The notes under the pieces are model-generated. The model was not told the DNA's origin. It saw only the letters and a list, made by a program, of their open reading frames with translations, and did not search any database. A stretch of DNA of 64,000 bases from Rhodospirillaceae bacterium (lineage in GTDB: Bacteria > Pseudomonadota > Alphaproteobacteria > Rhodospirillales > JABHCV01). The translations under genes and the position numbers were made by a program. The stretch lies in the NCBI GenBank assembly GCA_018662005.1, contig JABJHA010000015.1, positions 1 through 64,000 of the forward strand, in the 5' to 3' direction. Shown one piece after another: positions 52,329 through 61,548 of the stretch (positions within the stretch are counted from its first letter, which is position 1; the number at the start of each line of letters is the position of its first letter).

Positions 52329-52432
52329 GGCTTTCTACCGTCGCGTGCAGTAGCAATATTTTAGTCACATCCCCGCAATATGATCGCAATGCGCGTGGGA
52401 TAGCTTAATCAAGTCCCGCTTGATAAGGACAC

Positions 52433-52486
52433 GGACCAGGAGCCTTTACAAGCCCCCTCACCCATCCCCCCAAAGGTTCCTGGTCC
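52433..52486 (+). ncRNA. Hairpin with C-rich loop, candidate terminator or small RNA
   Basis: GGACCAGGAGCCTTT (52433-52447) pairs with AAAGGTTCCTGGTCC (52472-52486), 15 pairs including one G-U, around a 24-base loop rich in C (runs of CCCCC and CCCCCC). C-rich loops can pair with ribosome binding sites, as in several alphaproteobacterial small RNAs. It lies between the YedK-type gene and the 138-bp element. Confidence 0.4.
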
Positions 52487-52498
52487 TATTATCTCCCC

Positions 52499-52636
52499 CT
52501 AGAGCCGATCACGCTTAAACAGAATCATTACTTGATTCCGTTTAAGCGTGTGAATCGGCTCGCTTCTTAAAGAATCGATCAGTTTTTGACGTTTCGTTCG
52601 AGCACAACGTGTTCAAACTAAACGTCAACTGATCTA
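52499..52636. repeat. 138-bp double-hairpin element, copy 1
   Basis: It begins CTAGAGCCGATC and ends AACTGATCTA. Hairpin 1 (52502-52561) pairs GAGCCGAT...GCTTAAAC with GTTTAAGC...ATCGGCTC and continues through GAATCA/TGATTC to a tiny loop. Hairpin 2 (52577-52634) pairs GATCAGTT with AACTGATC through inner stems. It lies between the convergent YedK-type and universal stress genes and overlaps the TAG stop of the latter. A second copy of equal length is at 62124. Nothing else was found in this 305-base gap except the C-rich hairpin. Confidence 0.85.
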
Positions 52637-53497
52637 ATGCGCCATCAGTACCGGAAGACCGGCATTGGCCAGAACGTGTTTGGTGACACCGCCAAGGATC
52701 AACTGACGCATTCTGGAGTGGGTGTAAGCACCCATCACCAGCAGATCCGCCCCGATGGATTTACAGTCTTCCAACAACACTTCGCCAACCTGCGAGCCGC
52801 CAGGAAGATTGCGGGAATCTGCGCTAACCCCGTGCCATGCCAGATAAGCCACCAGTTCCGCCGCCACTGCCGAGGATGTCTTGTCATTTTCCGCGGTCAG
52901 GACGGTGACACTTTCGGCGCGGGTAATAAGCGGTATGGCGGCAGCAACGGCGCACGAGGCTTCGGCGCTGCCATTCCATGAAATGGCGATTTTCTTGCCG
53001 ATCGTTTCAGGTAAATGCGGCGGTGCGATCAGGACGGGACGTCCTGTTTCAAATATTGCCGCATTGATGGTCATAGCCAACGACGCATCGGACTGCTCGG
53101 TTGGTCGTGCGGTGACGACCATATCGACAAGTCGCCCTTTTTCGGCGCACAACACATCCTCGCGCCCCGTCGTTTTAACCAGTAACGCTGAGCCGTTCTC
53201 GCCCGCAGGCGGGCTTGCCTGGGTGGCAAGTTCGAAGCGGGCGCGGGCGTCTTCGAACATGGCCTCGGCGCGGGCCGTACGTTCGGTGGCCTCGCGTTCG
53301 GCCAACTGTATCATTTCTTCAATGATCGCCGCCGACATTCCCTCGCCCAGAAGGGGCACCGCATCCTTGGGATCAGTGGCAACATGCAAAACATCGACAT
53401 GAGCGGCCAAATCTCGCCCCAGCAACAAAGCGGCGTCGAGTGCCGTGCGCGATACTTCCGTTCCGTCAATGGGAACCAGAATAGTCTTGATAGACAT
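52634..53497 (-). CDS. Universal stress protein, two-domain type
   Basis: 287 residues made of two UspA-like halves. The first starts IKTILVPIDGTEVSRTALDAAL. The second carries IAISWNGSAEASCAVAAAIP and the nucleotide-binding pattern LLVMGAYTHSRMRQLILGG, ending VTKHVLANAGLPVLM. Such proteins bind ATP or other ligands and respond to stress in the cytoplasm. AAGGGAGA precedes the ATG. The TAG stop is formed by the end of the 138-bp element. Confidence 0.9.
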   Translation of the reverse strand: MSIKTILVPIDGTEVSRTALDAALLLGRDLAAHVDVLHVATDPKDAVPLLGEGMSAAIIEEMIQLAEREATERTARAEAMFEDARARFELATQASPPAGENGSALLVKTTGREDVLCAEKGRLVDMVVTARPTEQSDASLAMTINAAIFETGRPVLIAPPHLPETIGKKIAISWNGSAEASCAVAAAIPLITRAESVTVLTAENDKTSSAVAAELVAYLAWHGVSADSRNLPGGSQVGEVLLEDCKSIGADLLVMGAYTHSRMRQLILGGVTKHVLANAGLPVLMAH

Positions 53498-53558
53498 GGT
53501 TATCTCCCTTTTTTCTGGTCAGTGAGATCGTCAAATCCCATATACAGTATGCGCCTTT

Positions 53559-55106
53559 TTAGCCTTTCGATACAGTGTAAAGCCCAAGCGCTTTCAAGGC
53601 TTTATCAAGGGTCGCAGATTTTGCACCCGCACTATCGATGCGATCCCATTCCATGACGCCAAGATCATATGACAGTTGTTGGCATACGACCGCGGCATCG
53701 GCGTCCGATGCATTAAATGTACGCTGTGTGACTCGCTCTTCCATCACCTCGGCAGGGGCTTCCAACCACAGGCCATGGAATGCCAAACCCAGATCGTCGG
53801 CAATTGCGGCTATGGTTTTTCGTTCTTCAGGATTGGCGAACACCGCGTCGGCAATGACCGAATGACCACCTTTCAAGGTGCTACGCGATTGCTCAAAGAC
53901 TGCTTGATAGGTGCGATGGCTCATTTGTGGTGAGTAACCCTGCGCATCCAATCGGGATAAGGGATCGACCCCGGCAAGGGTTTTACGAACAACGTCGCTG
54001 CGGATAATCCGCGCACCGGGCGCGGCACCGACAAATCCGGCTAATACGCGTGCAAGCCGTGACTTGCCACTGCCCGACAGTCCGCCAACCGCAATCAACA
54101 TGGGTTTGCCGGGTTGCAGATAGTGCTGCGCCATTTCAAGATACTGGCGGGCTTCCCCGGCCAAGTGCATAGCTTCAACGGAACTTGATTGTGTTCCCGC
54201 TGCCGTCGCACTGACGTGAGACCGAATGGAGGCTCGCAATGACAGCAATAAAGGCAGGCATTGCAGGCCATCCGTATCGCCGGTGATGTCCAGATAGCGG
54301 TTCAGGACGATATTGGCGAGTGGGCGCTGCCCCCTGTGGTCGAGATCCATCAACAGGAAGGCCAGATCGTAGAAAACATCAATATAGGCGAAGGTATCGT
54401 TAAATTCGATGGCGTCAAAAAGGGTCGGTTGATCGTCGATCAGGCAAATGTTTCGTAAGTGAAGATCGCCGTGACAATGTCGCACAAATCCCTCTTTGCC
54501 GCGCGTTTTCAACTTTTCCCCGAAAGCTCCCTGCAAGGCCCTCCGTTGCATTTCACAAACGGCTTCAAAAGCGGCGGCATCGAAAATACCGGTCCCGATC
54601 AGCGACAAACTGGCGGCATTTCCGGTGATGGTTTCCTGCAAACCCTCAAAGCTGTCAATTTCCGGATGCGGATCGGCTGCTGCGTGAAAATGAGCAATGG
54701 TTTCGGCCAGCGTACCCATCAGCTCGGCGTTTAGTTCCATACGATCAAACAGGGTGTCTTCATTGAAGCGGGCCATTTCGACCAGCCACTCGACAATATC
54801 CCCCTCGCCACCGATACTTAAGGCACCGCTTTCATCCAGCGTGATCGCGACAACCCCCTTATAGAGCCCCGGGGCGGTGCGTTGGTTGACGGAAACTTCA
54901 GCCATGCAGGTGCTGTGGCGCAGCTCCAAAGTTGAAAAATCAAGATAAGGATATTTAATCGCACGCTTCAGTTTATAAGCTTGCGTACCGGCCAGAAAAA
55001 CCACGGAAATATGGGTCTCGATTTTTTTAACATCATCAACCCCGGCGCCGTAACTGTCCGCCCGGCTAAGAAATTCGATAACCTGCAGCTGGTCGTAAGT
55101 CTTCAT
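53559..55106 (-). CDS. Two-domain kinase: aminoglycoside-phosphotransferase-like plus P-loop ATPase
   Basis: 515 residues. The N-terminal half resembles the APH/choline kinase fold (FVRHCHGDLHLRNICL with the catalytic Asp, LFDAIEFND with the metal Asp). The C-terminal half is a P-loop kinase (IAVGGLSGSGKSRLARVLAGF, then DADAAVVCQQL). This two-part protein is common in proteobacteria and often sits beside stress genes; its substrate is not known. It lies 61 bases before the universal stress gene on the same strand, so co-transcription is possible. Confidence 0.85.
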   Translation of the reverse strand: MKTYDQLQVIEFLSRADSYGAGVDDVKKIETHISVVFLAGTQAYKLKRAIKYPYLDFSTLELRHSTCMAEVSVNQRTAPGLYKGVVAITLDESGALSIGGEGDIVEWLVEMARFNEDTLFDRMELNAELMGTLAETIAHFHAAADPHPEIDSFEGLQETITGNAASLSLIGTGIFDAAAFEAVCEMQRRALQGAFGEKLKTRGKEGFVRHCHGDLHLRNICLIDDQPTLFDAIEFNDTFAYIDVFYDLAFLLMDLDHRGQRPLANIVLNRYLDITGDTDGLQCLPLLLSLRASIRSHVSATAAGTQSSSVEAMHLAGEARQYLEMAQHYLQPGKPMLIAVGGLSGSGKSRLARVLAGFVGAAPGARIIRSDVVRKTLAGVDPLSRLDAQGYSPQMSHRTYQAVFEQSRSTLKGGHSVIADAVFANPEERKTIAAIADDLGLAFHGLWLEAPAEVMEERVTQRTFNASDADAAVVCQQLSYDLGVMEWDRIDSAGAKSATLDKALKALGLYTVSKG

Positions 55107-55173
55107 AACACAATCATATTACTGTGTTTTTTCAATTCCAACCATGTGCCAAGTCAAGAAAGTCTTCTGTTCA

Positions 55174-55383
55174 TTAAGCGCCCAGCCGGAAGCCGACTTT
55201 GAGTGTCACCTGATAATATTCAGCCTTGCCGTCGCTGATGTTTCCACGGGTTTCGACAACTTCGAACCAATCCAGATTATGCAGGCTTTCTGACGCCGTG
55301 TTGATGGCGTTGTTGATGGCTTCTTCAATGCTGGTTTTTGAACTGCCGACAAGTTCGATCTTTTTATAAACATGATCCGTCAT
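55174..55383 (-). CDS. Dodecin
   Basis: 69 residues: [23 protein letters not shown], then [13 protein letters not shown] and [12 protein letters not shown]. Dodecins form hollow 12-mers that bind and store flavins (or coenzyme A) in the cytoplasm; the Trp in LDWFEV is the flavin-stacking residue. Length and motif order match the family throughout. It is a short single gene beside a cation transporter. Confidence 0.93.
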   Translation of the reverse strand: MTDHVYKKIELVGSSKTSIEEAINNAINTASESLHNLDWFEVVETRGNISDGKAEYYQVTLKVGFRLGA

Positions 55384-55454
55384 GGTTTTTCCTCACTGTC
55401 TGTTTTCGTTTTTACATGTCCCGATACTTTTATATGGGGAGCCTTTCCGGCTCA

Positions 55455-56372
55455 TCAATCCAGATCCAGGCGCCTTTCCTCGACGCCAAGCGGGTCTTCA
55501 TGAATCAGGACGTCGGCATTGGGAAAGGCATTTTCGACCCTGTACATTACCGCCTCAGAAATACTGTGAGCCTCGCTCAAGGTGATGTCACCATCCATGT
55601 CGAGGTGAAACTGGATAAACAAATCCATACCCGACGAGCGTGTCCGTAAATCATGCAACCCCAGGACACCGGGCTGGCCAAGGGCGATCTCGACGATGTG
55701 CTCACGGTCTTCGTCGGGTAATTCGGTGTCCATCAACAATTTCAGAGATTGTGAACCGACGTCCCAAGCGCCATGAAAAATATACAACGCAATGGCCACG
55801 GCGATCAGCGGGTCGGCGATCAACCAGCCGAATTGTGAGACCAATAATAACGATCCGATAACACCAAAATTGACCAGCACGTCCATCTTGTAATGCATCG
55901 AATCGGCCTGGATCGCCACCGATCCGGTTTTTTTGACCACATAACGTTGGAAACCAACCAGAGTTACGGTCAGCGCGATCGATAGCACCATCACCATCAG
56001 GCCTATGTCTGTCTGAACGATTTCACGCGGGTGTAAAAGTCGATCACCGGCCTCGAACAGGATAAATAACGCAGACCCGCTGATAAATGCCGCCTGCGCC
56101 AACCCGGCCAGTGGTTCGGCCTTGCCATGGCCAAAGCGATGTTCCTCGTCAGCCGGTTGCAAAGCGTGATGGACGGCGTACAGGTTAATCAACGAGGCGC
56201 CAACATCGAGAAGCGAATCAATCAGGGTCGACAACAAGGAAAGTGATTCGGTTGCGATCCAGGCGCCGAATTTGAAAACAACCAGAAACATCGCCACCGA
56301 GACGGCAGCGTATGTGGCAATTTTCATGAGCCGCGCCACGCCGGGTTCAATAGTGGATGTTTCAGTCGTCAT
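55455..56372 (-). CDS. Cation diffusion facilitator family transporter
   Basis: 305 residues with six membrane segments (for example IATYAAVSVAMFLVVFKFGAW) and a cytoplasmic C-terminal domain ending VLIHEDPLGV. Metal-site residues are in LIDSLLDVGAS (Asp pair) and DSMHYKMDVLVN (His and Asp), as in FieF/YiiP. It would export Zn, Fe or Mn in exchange for protons; the metal cannot be named. It lies 9 bases after pdxH and is probably co-transcribed with it. Confidence 0.92.
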   Translation of the reverse strand: MTTETSTIEPGVARLMKIATYAAVSVAMFLVVFKFGAWIATESLSLLSTLIDSLLDVGASLINLYAVHHALQPADEEHRFGHGKAEPLAGLAQAAFISGSALFILFEAGDRLLHPREIVQTDIGLMVMVLSIALTVTLVGFQRYVVKKTGSVAIQADSMHYKMDVLVNFGVIGSLLLVSQFGWLIADPLIAVAIALYIFHGAWDVGSQSLKLLMDTELPDEDREHIVEIALGQPGVLGLHDLRTRSSGMDLFIQFHLDMDGDITLSEAHSISEAVMYRVENAFPNADVLIHEDPLGVEERRLDLD

Positions 56373-56381
56373 AGGCTTGCT

Positions 56382-56972
56382 TTAAGGGAACAAAGTTTCA
56401 GTCGTCCAGCCATCCTCGTCACGAATATAGAGTATCCGTTCATGGAGCCGGAACGGTTTGTCGGTCCAGAATTCAATGCGCCTGGGAACAACCCGGTATC
56501 CAGACCAGAATTCCGGCCGTGGCACATCACCAATATGGAATCTGGCAGTATATTCGGCGACCCGTTTTTCAAGCTCGAAGCGCCCGGGCAAGGCTTGTGA
56601 TTGTTTGGATGCCCAGGCGCCAATACGGCTGGCCCTTGGACGGGACGCGAAATAGGCATCGGCCTCCTCATCATCAACCAACTGAACCGCCCCCTCGATA
56701 CGAACCTGACGTTTCAGCGATTTCCAATGGAAACAAAGGGCCGCATTGGGGTTATCCTGAAGTTGCAAGGCCTTGCGACTGCCCAGGTTGGTATAAAAGG
56801 TAAAACCATCCGCGCCTGCGTCTTTGAGCAGCACCATACGCGACGACGGCACGCCAGCAGCGTCGGCTGTCGCCAGGCTCATGGCATTGGCGTCATTGGG
56901 TTCGGTTTTTTCGGCCTCAGCCATCCATTGCTGGAATAGTTCAATCGGGTCCGGCTGCTTGGTGACAGTCAT
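56382..56972 (-). CDS. pdxH: Pyridoxamine 5'-phosphate oxidase
   Basis: 196 residues. FMN-dependent oxidation of pyridoxine or pyridoxamine phosphate to pyridoxal phosphate, the last step of vitamin B6 synthesis and salvage, in the cytoplasm. Characteristic segments are [65 protein letters not shown] and [20 protein letters not shown] lies before the ATG. Divergent from the lipoprotein gene, with a 62-base gap. Confidence 0.96.
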   Translation of the reverse strand: MTVTKQPDPIELFQQWMAEAEKTEPNDANAMSLATADAAGVPSSRMVLLKDAGADGFTFYTNLGSRKALQLQDNPNAALCFHWKSLKRQVRIEGAVQLVDDEEADAYFASRPRASRIGAWASKQSQALPGRFELEKRVAEYTARFHIGDVPRPEFWSGYRVVPRRIEFWTDKPFRLHERILYIRDEDGWTTETLFP

Positions 56973-57034
56973 GGCGTCCTTGCACTATTATTAATTTTAG
57001 ATTCTAACATAAGATATCGCTCAAGGCTCAAGAC

Positions 57035-57511
57035 ATGAAAAGAAAAACTTTTACATCCCTGCTGTTATCTTTTGCCATCCTGTCGGCGTGCGCCGGGGAC
57101 GGCAGCAATGACGCCGAAAAAATCGGCACCGCCACCGGCGCTGTGCTCGGCACGGTTGTCGGTGCGAAGACCGGCAGCGGCAGTGGCAAAGTCCTGAGCG
57201 CCGGTCTGGGCGCCATTTTCGGAGCCTGGCTGGGCAAAATCATCGGCCAGAATCTCGACGACATGGATCAACAACAAGCCAATGACAAAGCCCAGGAAAC
57301 CATGGAAACGGCGGACGTCGGCCAAACAACCACCTGGACCAACCCTGACACCGGAAATTCCGGCACCTATACACCGACCAGCGCCCGCACCACCGCCAAC
57401 GGTGAGGATTGTCGTGATTTTGAATCCAGCGTCATCATTGATGGTAAAGAACAAAAAGCCTCGGGTCGGGCCTGTCGTCAGGCTGACGGTACATGGAAAA
57501 TTGTTGAATGA
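57035..57511 (+). CDS. Glycine-zipper surface-antigen-like lipoprotein
   Basis: 158 residues. The lipobox LSAC at residues 17-20 follows a hydrophobic signal, so it should be lipid-anchored after export. A glycine-zipper segment follows ([30 protein letters not shown]), and the C-terminal part has a short antigen-like domain with [19 protein letters not shown]. It resembles the 17-kDa/RT0821 family that is regularly found ahead of a DnaJ-like gene. It overlaps that gene by four bases (ATGA). Confidence 0.85.
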   Translation: MKRKTFTSLLLSFAILSACAGDGSNDAEKIGTATGAVLGTVVGAKTGSGSGKVLSAGLGAIFGAWLGKIIGQNLDDMDQQQANDKAQETMETADVGQTTTWTNPDTGNSGTYTPTSARTTANGEDCRDFESSVIIDGKEQKASGRACRQADGTWKIVE

Positions 57512-58407
57512 GAGACCCTTATGACACTTTGGGCGTGCCCCGCAACGCCACTGCCGACGTCATCAAGAAGGCCTACCGCAAACTGGCGCGCCAGCACCAT
57601 CCCGACAGCGCACCCAACAACCCCAAATCAGAAGACCGCTTCAAGGACTTGTCGACGGCCTATGACATTCTTTCGGACGCCAAAAAGCGTAGCAGTTATG
57701 ACAGGGGTGAAATTGACGCCATGGGCAATCCGGTCGCGGGCGCACGCATGCACCGATCAGGCAGAGGCGCTGGCCAAGGCCGCTCTCGCAGCCCTTTCGA
57801 TGATTTTTTCAAACGCCGCAACACCCACCGCAGCAGTGGCCTGAAGGTCGATGGCTCCGATGTTTCCTATTCCCTGAAGGTGGATTTCCTTGATGCCGCA
57901 TTGGGGTCCAACAAAACCGTCAGCATGACCAACGGCAAACGCCTTGCTGTTTCAATACCGCCGGGCACAAAAAACGCCCAGGTTTTGCGCCTGAAAGGTC
58001 AGGGCATGGACGGTATAGGTGGTGGCAAGAGCGGTGACGCCCATGTTGAAATTATCGTCAAGCCAGATGACCTGTATATCCAGGAAGGTAATGACATCCA
58101 TATGGACCTGCCCATTTCCCTGCCCGAAGCCGTCATTGGCGGCGCCATAGAAGTGCCAACCATTCACGGGGTCGTCAAACTGAACATTCCCGCCGGATCC
58201 AACACCGGCACGGTGATGCGTCTTAAGGGCAAGGGGATAGAAAACAAAAAGAAGAAATCAAAGGGCAACCAGTTCGTCACCCTGCAAGTGGTCTTACCGA
58301 AAAAGCAGGATAAAGAGCTGACCAGCTTTGTCAAAAAATGGGCCGATAAAAATGAATACGACGTGCGCGGCGTCGGCCTTAAGGCGAAAAACGCCAAAGC
58401 GGACTAG
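57508..58407 (+). CDS. DnaJ-like (CbpA-type) co-chaperone
   Basis: 299 residues. N-terminal J domain with [20 protein letters not shown] and the HPD motif in [10 protein letters not shown], a Gly/Arg-rich linker, then the DnaJ C-terminal substrate domain ([18 protein letters not shown] and RLKGKGI). The zinc-finger of full DnaJ is missing, so it is CbpA/DjlA-like in plan. It stimulates DnaK ATPase. Its start overlaps the lipoprotein stop by four bases. Confidence 0.92.
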   Translation: MRDPYDTLGVPRNATADVIKKAYRKLARQHHPDSAPNNPKSEDRFKDLSTAYDILSDAKKRSSYDRGEIDAMGNPVAGARMHRSGRGAGQGRSRSPFDDFFKRRNTHRSSGLKVDGSDVSYSLKVDFLDAALGSNKTVSMTNGKRLAVSIPPGTKNAQVLRLKGQGMDGIGGGKSGDAHVEIIVKPDDLYIQEGNDIHMDLPISLPEAVIGGAIEVPTIHGVVKLNIPAGSNTGTVMRLKGKGIENKKKKSKGNQFVTLQVVLPKKQDKELTSFVKKWADKNEYDVRGVGLKAKNAKAD

Positions 58408-58417
58408 GCTTTTTATT

Positions 58418-58810
58418 GTGAGCAAAAATAATAAACCAAAAACCCTGATTGTCTGCGTCAACCGGCGCCTTGATCCGGGCAGGCCTTCGTGCGCAGCGCG
58501 TGGCAGCGAAAAAAACGCAACAGCACTTGAAAAAGGCATTTCAGATCGCGGCATCGATATTGAGGTCGAACGTATCGTTTGCCTGGGTCATTGCGCCGAT
58601 GGACCGACCATGCGTCTGGCCCCGGGCGGGGCTTTCTTCCATAACACCAAACTGGAGGATATCCCGGGCATCCTTGATGATCTCGAGCTTCAGTGCGCCC
58701 GCTCGCGCCAACTGGGCCCGGAAGCCGCGACCACCGCCCCAGCCAGCACCACCGACCAGGACATAAACAACCAAAGCAGAAAAACCGGCACCGCCGATAA
58801 TGCCCCGTAG
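58418..58810 (+). CDS. Thioredoxin-like [2Fe-2S] ferredoxin
   Basis: 130 residues from GTG 58418. The four cluster cysteines are in the expected spacing: CVNRRLDPGRPSC (C-x11-C) and CLGHC (C-x3-C), as in thioredoxin-fold ferredoxins and NuoE-like proteins. The last 40 residues (AATTAPASTTDQD) are low-complexity. The frame continues upstream into the dnaJ-like gene to 58328, but the GTG follows the dnaJ stop by ten bases and was preferred. The 3' 121 bases overlap the convergent BrkB gene. Its partner is unknown. Confidence 0.75.
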   Translation: MSKNNKPKTLIVCVNRRLDPGRPSCAARGSEKNATALEKGISDRGIDIEVERIVCLGHCADGPTMRLAPGGAFFHNTKLEDIPGILDDLELQCARSRQLGPEAATTAPASTTDQDINNQSRKTGTADNAP

Positions 58811-59529
58811 ATGGTCTGGTAGGTCGGAAAATAAATCAGGTAAATACCGAACAACCAGCGCAATCCTGCGAACGTCAATCCCGCCACCATCCCGCCGCCA
58901 AGGGCGTCGCGCCAGGCCACTTTGCGGTTGGGGACGACTTTGTAGAATAATGCAAACCCGAAAATCAGGATCAGCGCCGGAACGAAACGGGTCAACCGCC
59001 CAAGAAACCCTGTAAAGGCCTCAACCCCCATCGCCTTGGTCAACGTCAAAATATACGTAGCCAGGGAAAAACTGGCGGCAAGAACAAGCGGGCCGACAAT
59101 CAACACGCCCGTATAAACAACCATTCTAAGGACAATTGGGCGTGGCTTTTCGACATGAAAAATCAAATTCATCGCGGCAAAAATGGTGTTAATCAGCATG
59201 ATCGCCGTAACCGCCAGGCCGATGATGCCAAAATTGGTCATTTTTCCGGCATTGGCGAGAAACCCATCGAAGTATGCGGCGAACGTGTCACCGGATTCGG
59301 GCATCAAATTGGCAAACACGAATTCCTGAAGTTCAATCCTGAACCCTTCAAGGGCTGGCACCGCTGCAAGAACGGCAAAAACTATCGCCATAAACGGCAC
59401 CAACGCCAAAAGCGATGTATAACTGAGCGAGGCGGCAACCGTACGGCAGCGCACGTCATGGTAATGACGGGCAATATGGGATAGGTAAGAGCCCAGTAAT
59501 TTCGTGCGTCGCTTCACTTTATGTTTCAC
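58690..59529 (-). CDS. YihY/BrkB-family membrane protein
   Basis: 279 residues with six membrane segments and the family signature RCRTVAASLSYTSLLALVPFMA. Other marks are PESGDTFAAYFDGFL and RDALGGGMVAGLTFAGLRWLF and YQTIYGALSAVPVFLLW. Function is poorly defined: an inner-membrane protein once mis-assigned as RNase BN. The start is GTG at 59529. Its 3' end overlaps the convergent ferredoxin gene by 121 bases. Confidence 0.9.
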   Translation of the reverse strand: MKHKVKRRTKLLGSYLSHIARHYHDVRCRTVAASLSYTSLLALVPFMAIVFAVLAAVPALEGFRIELQEFVFANLMPESGDTFAAYFDGFLANAGKMTNFGIIGLAVTAIMLINTIFAAMNLIFHVEKPRPIVLRMVVYTGVLIVGPLVLAASFSLATYILTLTKAMGVEAFTGFLGRLTRFVPALILIFGFALFYKVVPNRKVAWRDALGGGMVAGLTFAGLRWLFGIYLIYFPTYQTIYGALSAVPVFLLWLFMSWSVVLAGAVVAASGPSWRERAH

Positions 59530-59619
59530 TTCCGCATTTTATACAGGATATGGATTGTCTTAGATTCCCGGATCAGCAACAATAATAAAACCCAATTCAT
59601 TTAAAACGAGGTTTTACCG

Positions 59620-60432
59620 ATGTCGTCTCCCCAACCACTGATGCAAGGCAAAAAAGGCCTGGTCATGGGTGTCGCCAATGATCGCTCAATCGCCTGGGGA
59701 ATTGCCAGCGCGCTAAGCGCCCAGGGTGCCGAACTCGCCTTTACCTACCAGGGTGAAGCATTGCTAAAACGAATCACCCCACTGGCCGAAGGTATTGGTT
59801 CTGACATCATTCTTGAATGCGATGTCAGTGATATGGCCAGCGTCGATAAAACGTTCGATACCCTAAAGGATAAATGGGGCGAGCTTGATTTCGTCGTTCA
59901 CGCCATCGCTTATTCTGACAAGGAAGAGCTGAAGGGCAAGTACATCGATACCAGCCGTGATAATTTCAACATGACCATGGATATCTCGTGCTATTCGTTC
60001 ACCGCCATTTGCCAGCGCGCCGCGCCACTTATGAAAAATGGTGGTTCAATTATTACCTTGACCTATTACGGCGCTGAAAAAGTGATCCCCCACTACAATG
60101 TCATGGGCGTCGCCAAGGCGGCACTGGAAGCCAGCGTGCGTTATCTGGCCGAAGATCTGGGCGCCGGTGGTATTCGCGTCAATGGCCTTTCGGCCGGTCC
60201 CATGAAAACCCTGGCGGCATCGGGCATTGGTGATTTTCGCTATATCCTGAAATGGAATGAATACAATTCACCGCTAAGACGCAATGTCACCCTTGATGAT
60301 GTCGGCGGTGCCGGGCTTTATTTGTTAAGCTCACTTTCCAGCGGCGTCACCGGCGAAATTCATCATGTGGATTGCGGTTACAGCACTGTCGGTATGAAGG
60401 CCGTCGACGCCCCCGACATTTCAACCGTCTAG
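59620..60432 (+). CDS. fabI: Enoyl-[acyl-carrier-protein] reductase (NADH)
   Basis: 270 residues. It performs the last reduction of fatty acid elongation. Family marks: GVANDRSIAWGIASALSAQG for NADH, SYSDKEELKGKYIDTSRDNF-like segment, and the Tyr/Lys pair in YYGAEKVIPHYNVMGVAKAAL (Tyr-x6-Lys). It is the FabI form with the Ile/Ser-rich triclosan-binding loop region. It lies 15 bases before aroC, the arrangement seen in alphaproteobacteria. Confidence 0.95.
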   Translation: MSSPQPLMQGKKGLVMGVANDRSIAWGIASALSAQGAELAFTYQGEALLKRITPLAEGIGSDIILECDVSDMASVDKTFDTLKDKWGELDFVVHAIAYSDKEELKGKYIDTSRDNFNMTMDISCYSFTAICQRAAPLMKNGGSIITLTYYGAEKVIPHYNVMGVAKAALEASVRYLAEDLGAGGIRVNGLSAGPMKTLAASGIGDFRYILKWNEYNSPLRRNVTLDDVGGAGLYLLSSLSSGVTGEIHHVDCGYSTVGMKAVDAPDISTV

Positions 60433-60447
60433 TGGATATAATCTGAT

Positions 60448-61536
60448 ATGTCCGGCAACACCTTTGGTCAACTTTTCAGCGTTACCAGCTTTGGCGAAAG
60501 TCATGGCCCTGCTATCGGCTGCATCATTGACGGCGTTCCGCCACGCATCGCCTTAAGCGAAACCGATATCCAGCCTCACGTCGATAAACGTCGCCCCGGT
60601 CAGTCCAAATTCACCACCCAGCGTCAGGAAAGTGACACGGTGGAAATTCTCTCTGGTGTGTTCGAGGGGCAGACCACAGGCTCGCCCATTGCCCTGATGA
60701 TCAGAAACGAAGATCAACGCTCCAAAGATTACAGTGACATCAAAGACAAGTTCCGCCCCGGCCATGCCGACTTTACCTATTTCAAAAAATTCGGTATTCG
60801 CGATTACCGTGGTGGTGGCCGCTCCAGCGCCCGTGAAACAGCCATGCGTGTCGCCGCCGGCGCCATTGCCCGTAAAGTCTTAAACGAAATTCTGGGAGCT
60901 CCAGTGGATATCCGTGGCGCCATGGTTCAGATGGGCCCCAACCTGATTGATGGCGAGCAATGGGATTGGGATGAAGTTGATAATAATCCGTTTTTCTGCC
61001 CTGACGCGAAAGCGGCGGCGGAATGGGAAATCTACCTGGATAACATCCGCAAGCAAGGCTCTTCTACGGGCGCTGTTATCGAGATTTCAGCAAACGGTAT
61101 TCCTGCAGGCCTTGGCGAGCCGGTATTCGACAGATTGGACGCCGATATCGCAGGGGCGCTTATGAGCATCCCTGCAGTCAAAGGAGTCGAGATTGGCGCC
61201 GGTTTCGCAGCCGCTTCTCTTACCGGTCCGGACAACGCCGATGAAATGCGCGCAGACGAAGACGGGCAACCGATGTTCCTATCCAACAACGCCGGTGGAG
61301 TGCTTGGCGGCATTTCATCAGGGCAAGACATCATTGCCCGTTTCGCTGTCAAACCGACAAGCAGTATTTCCATTGCCAGACAATCTGTGAATGAAAATGG
61401 TGAAGACGTGGATATCGTCACCAAGGGTCGCCATGACCCTTGCGTCGGTATCCGTGCCGTTCCCGTTGGCGAGGCCATGCTGGCCCTGGTACTCGTCGAT
61501 CATCTTTTACGTTTCAGGGCCCAGTGCGGACTATAG
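60448..61536 (+). CDS. aroC: Chorismate synthase
   Basis: 362 residues. It makes chorismate from EPSP with reduced FMN, the last shikimate step. Motifs: [17 protein letters not shown] near the N-terminus, [33 protein letters not shown] and [14 protein letters not shown]. Full family length. In operon with fabI and followed 12 bases later by an AhpD-like gene. Confidence 0.96.
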   Translation: MSGNTFGQLFSVTSFGESHGPAIGCIIDGVPPRIALSETDIQPHVDKRRPGQSKFTTQRQESDTVEILSGVFEGQTTGSPIALMIRNEDQRSKDYSDIKDKFRPGHADFTYFKKFGIRDYRGGGRSSARETAMRVAAGAIARKVLNEILGAPVDIRGAMVQMGPNLIDGEQWDWDEVDNNPFFCPDAKAAAEWEIYLDNIRKQGSSTGAVIEISANGIPAGLGEPVFDRLDADIAGALMSIPAVKGVEIGAGFAAASLTGPDNADEMRADEDGQPMFLSNNAGGVLGGISSGQDIIARFAVKPTSSISIARQSVNENGEDVDIVTKGRHDPCVGIRAVPVGEAMLALVLVDHLLRFRAQCGL

Positions 61537-61548
61537 GATTACAAAACA

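Noticed and set aside
52499-52636. 138-bp element as a standard MITE
   Set aside because: The outer ends are not inverted repeats of one another; instead each half is its own palindrome.
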